64,000 nucleotides of DNA from Basidiobolus meristosporus CBS 931.73 (Eukaryota > Basidiobolomycota > Basidiobolomycetes > Basidiobolales > Basidiobolaceae), in contig MCFE01000343.1 in NCBI GenBank assembly GCA_002104905.1, forward strand, positions 26,818-90,817. The letters are read 5' to 3'. The position numbers and the translations under genes are program-made. This document shows positions 57,601-64,000 of this stretch, one piece after another. Below the pieces are notes generated by a model, which had not been told where the DNA came from, did not search any database, and saw only the letters and a list, made by a program, of their open reading frames with translations. Position 1 is the stretch's first letter. Every line of letters starts with the position of its first letter.

Positions 57601-60560
57601 TAGTCCAGGTCCTAGATCTCAACTTTGATCACCTTGACCCAGGTCCTAGATCTCAACATTCATCACCGTGACCTGGGTCCTGGATCTCAACTTTCATCAC
57701 CATGACCCAGGTCCTAGATCTCAACTTTCATCACCTTGGCCCAGGTCCTAGATCTCAACTTTCATCACCTTGGCCCAGGTCCTAGATCTCATTTTCCATC
57801 ACCTTAGCCCAGGTCCTCAATCTCAACTTTCATCACCTTAGCCCAGGTCCTAGATCTCAACTTTCATCACCTTGGCCCAGGTCCTAGATCTCATTTTCCA
57901 TCAAGTTAGCTAGGTCCTAGATCTCAATTTTCATCACTCTTACCTAGGTTATAGATCTCAACCTTCATCACTATTATCCAGGTCCTAGATCTCAATTTTC
58001 AACTTTCATCACCTTGCTCCAGGTCCTGGATCTCATTTTCCATCACCTTAGCCCAGGTCCTCAATCTCAACTTTCATCACCTTGGCCCAGGTTATAGATC
58101 TCAACTTTCATCACCATGACCCAGGTCCTAGATCTCAACTTTCATCACCTTAGCCCAGGTCCTAGATCTGACCTTTCATCACTATTACCCATGTCCTAGA
58201 TCGCAGCTTTTATCACCTTAGCTCAGGTCCTAGATCTCATTTTCCGTCACGTTAGACAGGTCCTAAACTTCAACATTCATCACCTTAGCCCAGGTCCTAG
58301 ATCTCAACATTCATCAACTTAGCCCAGGTCCTCAATCTCAACTTTTGTCACCTTGGCCCAGGACCTAAACTTCAACATTCATCACGTTGGCCCAGGTCCT
58401 AGATCTCAACTTTGATTACCTTGGTCCAGGCCCTCAATCTCAACTTTCATCACTTTAGCCCAGGACCTAAACTTCAACATTCATCACCATAACCCAGGTC
58501 CTAGATCTCAACTTTGATTACCTTGGTCCAGGCCCTAGATCTTAACTTTCATCACCTTGGCCCAGGTCCTGGATCTCATATTCCATCACCTTGGCCCAGG
58601 TCCTCAATCTCAACTTTCATCACCTTAGCCCAGGTCCTAGATCTCAACTTTCATCACCTTGGCCCAGGTCCTAGATCTCATTTTCCATCACGTTAGCCGG
58701 GTCCTAGCTCTCAATTGTCAACTTTCATCACCTTGGCCCAGGTCCTGGATCTCATTTTCCATCACCTTAGCCCAGGTCCTCAATCTTCAACTTTCATCAC
58801 CTTAGCTCAGGACCTAAACTTCAACATTCATCACCATGACCCAGGTCCTAGATCTCAACTTTGATTACCTTGGTCCAGGTCCTTTGATCTCAACTTCATC
58901 ACCTTGGCCCAGGTCCTGGATCTCATTTTCGATCACCTTAGCCCAGGTCCTCAATCTCAACATTCATCACCTTAGCCCAGGTCCTAGATCTCAACTTTCA
59001 TCACCTTGGCCCAGGTCCTAGATCTCATTTTCCTTCACCTCAGCCAGGTCCTAGATCTCAATTTTCATCACTCTTACCCAGGTTATAGATCTCGGCCTTC
59101 ATCACTATTATTCAGGTCCTAGATCTCAATTTTCATCACTCTTACCCAGGTCGTAGATCTCAGCTTTCACAACCATTACCCATGTCCTAGATCTCTACTT
59201 TCATCACCTTAGCTCAGGTCCTAAATCTCAACTTTCATCACTATTACCCAGGTCCTAGATCTCAACATTCATTATTATTACCCAGGTCCTATATCTCAAC
59301 TTTCATCACCTTAACCCAGGTAATAGATCTCAACTTTCATCACAATCACCTAGGTTGTAGATCTCAATTTTCTTCATTCTTACCCAGGTCTTAGATTTCA
59401 ACTTTCATAACCATTACCCAGGTCCTAGATCTCAACTTTCATCACTATTACCCAGTTCTAAGATCTCAACTTTCATCACCATTACCCAGGTCCTAGATCT
59501 CAACTCTCATTACTATTACCCAGGTCCTAGATCCCAACTTTAATACTCATGTGCCAGGCCTTAGATCTCTACTAGCATCACGATAACCCAAGACCTAGAT
59601 CTATACCACCATGACCCAGGTCCTAGATCTCATCTTTCATCACTATCATCCAGGTCCTAGATCTCAACTTTCATCACCTTAACCTGGTACTTGATATCAA
59701 CCATCATCACCATATATGCAAGCCCTAGGCATTGACTTTCATCACCATAACTTAGGTCATAGATTTCAGCATTAATCACCATAATCTAGGTCCTATATCT
59801 CAGCTTTCATAACCTTAACCTGATCCTAGATCTCCACTGTCATTACTGTATACAAAAGCCCTAGGCATCAGCTCTCATCACCATAACTTTAGTCATAGAT
59901 CTCAACATTAATCACCATAATCCAGGTCCTAGATCTCAACATTCATAACCTTGATTCAGGCCCTAGAACTCAACTTTCATCACCCTTATGCAGGCCCCAC
60001 ATCTCTACTTACTTCACCTTAACAACATCATAGATCTAATTTTCTTCATCTTGACTGCAGTCCTAGATCTCTACTTTCTTCACCTTCACTTCAGTTCTTG
60101 ATCTCTACTTTCTTCACCTTGACCACCATCCTGAATCTCAGATTTCATCACCTTGATCCAGGTCCTAGACTTTGACTATCATCACCATCCCCTTAGCCCA
60201 GGTCCTAAATCTCAGCTTACATCACAATTCCCCAGGTCCTAATTCTCTACTTTCTTCACCTTTACCCACATCCTGGTTCTCAACTCCCATCACCATGATC
60301 CAGGTTCTATATCTCAGCTTTCATCATCATTGCCCAGGTCCTAGATCTCTGCTTTCTTCACATTGGCCCACATCCTGGATCTTATCTCTCAACACCTTGG
60401 CCCAGGTCCTAGATCTCAACTTTCACTGCCATTACCCAGGTGCTAGATCTCTGTTTTGCACCTTGACCCTGGTTCTATATCTTAACAACCAACACCTTGA
60501 CTCAAATCTTAGATGTCAGCTTTGTGATCCTGACCTAGGCTCTGGATGTGAGCTTTTATG
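54690..60560 (+). repeat. 34-bp minisatellite array, subfamily 1, right arm and beyond
   Basis: Mirror of the left array up to 60,030, then about 530 bp that the window cannot pair. Units are AGATCTCAACTTTC, TCACCTTGGC or TCACCATGAC, CCCAGGTCCT. Homogeneity is highest at about 54,900-59,300 and falls toward 60,560, where units such as TTGACTCAAATCTTAGATGTC are barely recognisable. The 165-codon frame at 60,172-60,669 lies across this decaying end and is not a gene. Confidence 0.93.
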
Positions 60561-60810
60561 CAAGAATTCAAGTATGCCAAAGCACCCAAGATCAAATACA
60601 TGCCAGTACTCTGGAGATTTCATGGAGCAAGTAGAAGATTTACCATTATATCAAATTAGTCTTTTGTAAGCTAGGATGTAAGTCAATAGTGAACCAAAGC
60701 TGGCTCTAGGCCATGCGTGTTGTAATTATCAAGTTCAAGACTAGATATTCATGCTTACTTATTTACATAGGTCTTAGGCTGTGATTATTGCTGAAATGGT
60801 GCTAGGCTTC

Positions 60811-62400
60811 TCACCATAGCTGCATGTTAGGATGCTTTCCCATGTATAGCTCATCAATTGTTATGATATTTCCTTCATAGTCATGTAATGCCAGGAGTCT
60901 TACATGGTGGTTTTTGTACCTGGCCAGAAAAAAGTCTCTTTGGCTTCTTTTGGGCCTTCTAATCCTGACTGGAACAGCATCCAAGATATTTCTAATACCA
61001 ATCTTGTCAGGAAATACTCCTCGGAATGGCAAAGTGCTGCTGGTCCAATACTTTGCTTACTAAGCCTGCTCCATGTCATTCATTCTGGAAGCTAAATAAT
61101 CCTCACCAGTTTGAATCTGAGTGTATAGATGCTTATATTTGGTAGTGCCATAAATGACTGGCTGGAATCAAGAATGTCCCACAAGTACTTTCCAGATGCT
61201 GTCAAGTATGAAAACTTCTGTTGTAACCTTTGAGATATTAATTTTGGCAGCAGAATGTTTATGCATAGGTTAGAACAATCCAATCATGTCTTAACAAGTG
61301 CCAAAGGACTTTCCCACCACTTAAATCCTTACAATGGCACATAATGCAGATATGTGGGCATTAATACTACAGGTGGCTTTAAGCAAGGAAAACAAGACTA
61401 AAACCTTTTTGAGCCATATTATCACAATACTTGGGCATGGACAATGGTGCAGTCAGTTATATGCAAGAGGCTCTACCATAAAACAACTACTGTGAAAAGA
61501 AGCAATCTTCTTAAAGCAGCAATGAGTCTAAAAAGGCAAAAGAACAACCCCAACCCATTTTACTAGAAGCATATTCTGTTATAAACAGATTGCCTGTTTA
61601 TTTTGCCCATCATACCATGGATACTCCACATATAGTTTGAATAAAATAATACTATTGGGTTTTCTCAATTTGCCTTTGTATATGCACATACCTGCTGCAA
61701 TTGGCATACTTCTGTTACCTCTAGTTGCCAGTAGTTCCACTTGATGCCTGCATAGTAGCCATATTCATTATATGGTAGGTAGTAGATGTACTTGGCTAAC
61801 TTATGCAATATGTTGGCCACCTTTGCCATTATCAGCTCTTTGATATCCACAAAGTACCAGTTGATTTTCAGCCATTTCTTTCCTTCTGCTTGCTGGACAT
61901 TAGTCCCCCACCTGTTTGTTATTCCTCTTTCCTTTTGGTGGATATCATACCAAGAGGTGTAGTGTTAACCTGTTGTACATGCTTTGGCAGACTTGTCTTT
62001 GTTGTCCTATTTCCATATTATCTCCATGTGTGCACCTGTGTTCATTTTCTTTCACTACTTCTTCAGCATACTCTACATGACAACTCATCACATCTATTAC
62101 AGATGTTGATGTTATATTCTTGATCAGGTTTGTATATGAAATTGCTTGCAATTTAGCCCTTCTTTCCATCTCCCCACACATCCACTCCATTGGAAACTTG
62201 CAGAATGTAAATCATGGCCCTATAGTCTTCACACTATTTGCCAGGCGTAACAGAGAGTGGATACTATAGTTACAAAAGTATTCATATTATGGCCTGTGCC
62301 TGTAAAAGACCTGGTTGTATCTTACTACAAAGTCCTCACATAGTAGCTGTAGATGCATCAAGGTGGCATTGGTGCACTGCTTTCCAAGGAATACTCTATT
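60811..62400 (-). pseudogene. Decayed transposase-like gene B, copy R
   Basis: Reading down the minus strand: HSLLRLANSVKTIGP near 62,245, a TGA, then FPMEWMCGEMERRAKLQ and SYTNLIKNIT (62,200-62,090), later a broken middle, and near 61,030-60,811 RDFFLARYKN followed by ALHDYEGNIITIDELYMG. This succession resembles the C-terminal half of large CACTA/Plavaka-like transposases of Agaricomycetes (F-P-M-E-R-x-C-G block, later R-Y block and a F-x-G-x-L/I-x-x-I-x-x-L block). The assignment rests on remembered motif order and is not verified; a PIF/Harbinger-type origin is a weaker alternative. Stops and frameshifts are numerous. Confidence 0.45.
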
Positions 62401-62699
62401 AGAAGTCTGAGTAACAATCCTACCAAAGGGCCATTGCCAAATTAATATCACATAAGTGAGGGGTCATATGTCTACAAGGATCCCATATATAATCTGCTAG
62501 AAAAGAATTGCACCCTAATTATGGTGGACACTAAGTCATATTCTGACTATCTATTACCCTTCATATTGTCATTAATTGTTATCATTCTTGTCTCTTACTT
62601 CCTGATTGTGCACTCTCATTATTCTGCTACTATTACTGCTCATTCATTGGCCATCTTATATTGGTCATGCTCCTGCTTCTTGAGCTCTTATTACTCCCT

Positions 62700-63960
62700 C
62701 AATATTCCTGTATGCTCATGCTTATTTTATCACAATCCTCAGTTGTTTCTCAATACTTTTATGTATGGACTAGTACATAAGTCCAATAGCTCTATCATGC
62801 CATTCCCAATTTTACACTGTATCAGTTGTCCCATTAAACCCACCATTCAAGTAGTGTTCAATGCAAGCATCTATCCTCCAATTGTTTGGTTGTGTCCAAA
62901 CAGTCTTGTGCCAGCTATTATTCACTCATTCCCATACATTCCAGTGCATTGAGGATTCCTTTATTTAGCAATGCTTTAGCTAGTTCCTCCATTAACTCTC
63001 CACCATAATTGTAGGCACTTATGCTCTCATCTCCATTAAAGGTCTTCTGGAGTGATATGGCATGCATTGTTGACCTACAAAATCTACCAAGTCATTTGGA
63101 TCAATTTGCATCTTTTAGTGGTGCTGCTTTGTTAGTGGGTGAGATCTCTACACAACTGCCTGTAGTAGGCTTGTTCTGAATCTCACAGGTTCCTCAGATT
63201 CAGGCAATTGCTTAAAGGGCCATGTTGCTGCACCTGCTGAAATACCCTTGATCTTCTTGGTGTTTCTTCTTGTCTCTCTAGAGATTTGGAGCTTTGTTGC
63301 ATCAGAGTATTGGCTACTACAAATATTTGTGTTTCTTAGACATTTCTCTGATTTCCTTTTAGAGGGACTTCCCTTACTTTCTCTTTGCCTTTCCTTCTAC
63401 TATTATCACCATTGCTGCTATCACTTGGTTTCTGCCTCCAATAGCGTTTAATATTCTTCAGATATTTTTAGAATAGTTCAATACCAGCCCAGGACCCATT
63501 TGCATGCTTGAATCCAGGATACTGTGAATGAAACTCATTAAGTGCCATATGCTTCTCTTTGGGGGCAGATGGACCCAATCTATGCCATTCCTTAGACAAC
63601 TTTGTGTCATTTTCTTATGGACTCCTGTATATCAGCCCACTCTTTATTGCCACATTCAACAGCCTCCTGTATTAGAATTTCTTCTGATATCATGGCAGCA
63701 TATGTATACTATACTATCACTCCCTCATGCTATCTCTGGCTGTACTACAGGCCTAATCTTTGTATAACTTTGTTGTGCTTCCAGGTTTCTATGGTGTATA
63801 TATACTGAGAAGTTGGGATTTGGGTCTATACTTGATGCTGTTGTAATCCTGTTTGAGCTTCCTGTTTGCATCAATGCTATTATATTTGTGACAATGTATA
63901 GAAATTATTCTACGAATGATACTTGCTCATCTTGTCTCTCTCTTGCTTCCTGATGACTTT
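62700..63960 (-). pseudogene. Decayed transposon gene A, copy R
   Basis: Minus-strand traces: a charged segment DAVVKSHQEARERQDEQVSF near 63,955-63,895, then ISEEILIQEAVECGNKEW near 63,695, FHSQYPGFKHANGSWAGIEL near 63,530-63,475, a basic region, and NKPTTGSCVEISPTNKAA leading to FNGDESISAYNYGGELMEEL near 63,040-62,980. The phase of the last block is kept apart from TGA codons that replace probable Trp codons. It matches copy M at 30,080-31,800. Family not recognised. The 143-codon plus-strand frame at 62,521-62,952 overlaps and is treated as antisense. Confidence 0.45.
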
Positions 63961-64000
63961 TGACCACTGCATCTAAGCAATCAACACTCTATTCATTGTC

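Larger units (their letters stand above)
49067..60030 (-). repeat. Right arm of ~10.95 kb inverted repeat
   Basis: Reverse-complement partner of 1-10,954. Order from left: degenerate minisatellite (49,067-52,044), island (52,045-54,690), homogeneous minisatellite (54,690-60,030). Beyond 60,030 the minisatellite continues for about 530 bp, but the partner lies outside the window. The inner end directly abuts a diverged copy of the island's edge (48,440-49,066), which places the rearrangement breakpoint at an island/satellite boundary. Confidence 0.95.
60560..64000 (-). mobile_element. Decayed DNA transposon copy R (runs off window)
   Basis: Non-satellite sequence flanking the right array. Minus-strand coding traces in order are gene A (63,960-62,700) and gene B (62,400-60,800). 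Both have counterparts in copy M (30,080-31,800 and 33,400-33,974). Here both genes are on one strand; in copy M gene A is opposite to gene B. No terminal repeats were identified, and the right end lies outside the window. Confidence 0.55.

Noticed and set aside
60172-60669. 165-codon plus-strand frame at the end of the right array
   Set aside because: Most of it consists of decaying 34-bp units; only the last part is unique, and it has no recognisable motif.
62521-62952. 143-codon plus-strand frame with hydrophobic N-terminus, a candidate membrane protein
   Set aside because: It lies antisense to gene A of the DNA transposon relic, and the homologous block in the other copy is coding on the opposite strand.
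1-64000. Telomere repeats, rRNA, tRNA genes or a mating-type locus as explanation for the palindrome
   Set aside because: No TTAGGG-type runs, rRNA-like blocks, tRNA cloverleaf candidates or homeodomain/pheromone genes were seen.

Overview
This 64 kb window reads as repeat-dominated, probably heterochromatic DNA from a filamentous fungus, most likely a basidiomycete. The evidence is two decayed Ty3/Gypsy retrotransposons of fungal type (one with a chromodomain), solo LTRs, and two relics of a DNA transposon whose C-terminal coding traces resemble the large transposases common in Agaricomycetes. The lineage is inferred; no rRNA, tRNA or intact single-copy host gene was found to fix it. I see no intact protein-coding host gene anywhere in the window.

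Layout. (1) 1-10,954 and 49,067-60,030 are the arms of a nearly identical inverted repeat of about 10.95 kb with a 38 kb spacer. The left arm runs off the window edge. Each arm holds a homogeneous 34-bp minisatellite (1-5,345 / 54,690-60,030), a non-satellite island (5,346-7,980 / 52,045-54,690) and an older stretch of the same minisatellite in opposite orientation (7,981-10,954 / 49,067-52,044). (2) 10,955-29,750 continues that array: degenerate to about 16.5 kb, organised in 98-bp units and 1,078-bp super-repeats to about 21.2 kb, homogeneous 34-bp units to about 26.6 kb, then degenerate again. Two solo LTRs interrupt it (11,449-11,814 and 12,951-14,022). (3) 29,750-33,974 plus 44,995-46,480 is a decayed DNA transposon. 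It is interrupted by a 740-bp foldback element (32,632-33,371) and by an 11 kb nested retrotransposon (33,975-44,994). (4) 46,480-48,440 is AT-rich without a recognised feature. 48,440-49,066 is an old diverged copy of part of the arm island. (5) 60,031-60,560 is the end of the right minisatellite. 60,560-64,000 is a second decayed copy of the DNA transposon.

The order of some events can be read directly. The DNA transposon came first. Gypsy-2 (4-bp target duplication AAAG) inserted into it. Gypsy-1, a chromovirus (5-bp duplication ATTGG), then inserted exactly at the boundary between gypsy-2's 5' LTR and its primer-binding site. A small foldback relative inserted into gypsy-2's 5' LTR. All coding regions carry stops and frameshifts, so nothing here is likely to be autonomous.

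The most notable feature is the 34-bp satellite system. One repeat family, in two main subfamilies, at several ages and in alternating orientations, makes up more than half of the window and forms the palindrome. A centromeric, pericentromeric or other heterochromatic role is plausible but is not shown by the sequence alone.
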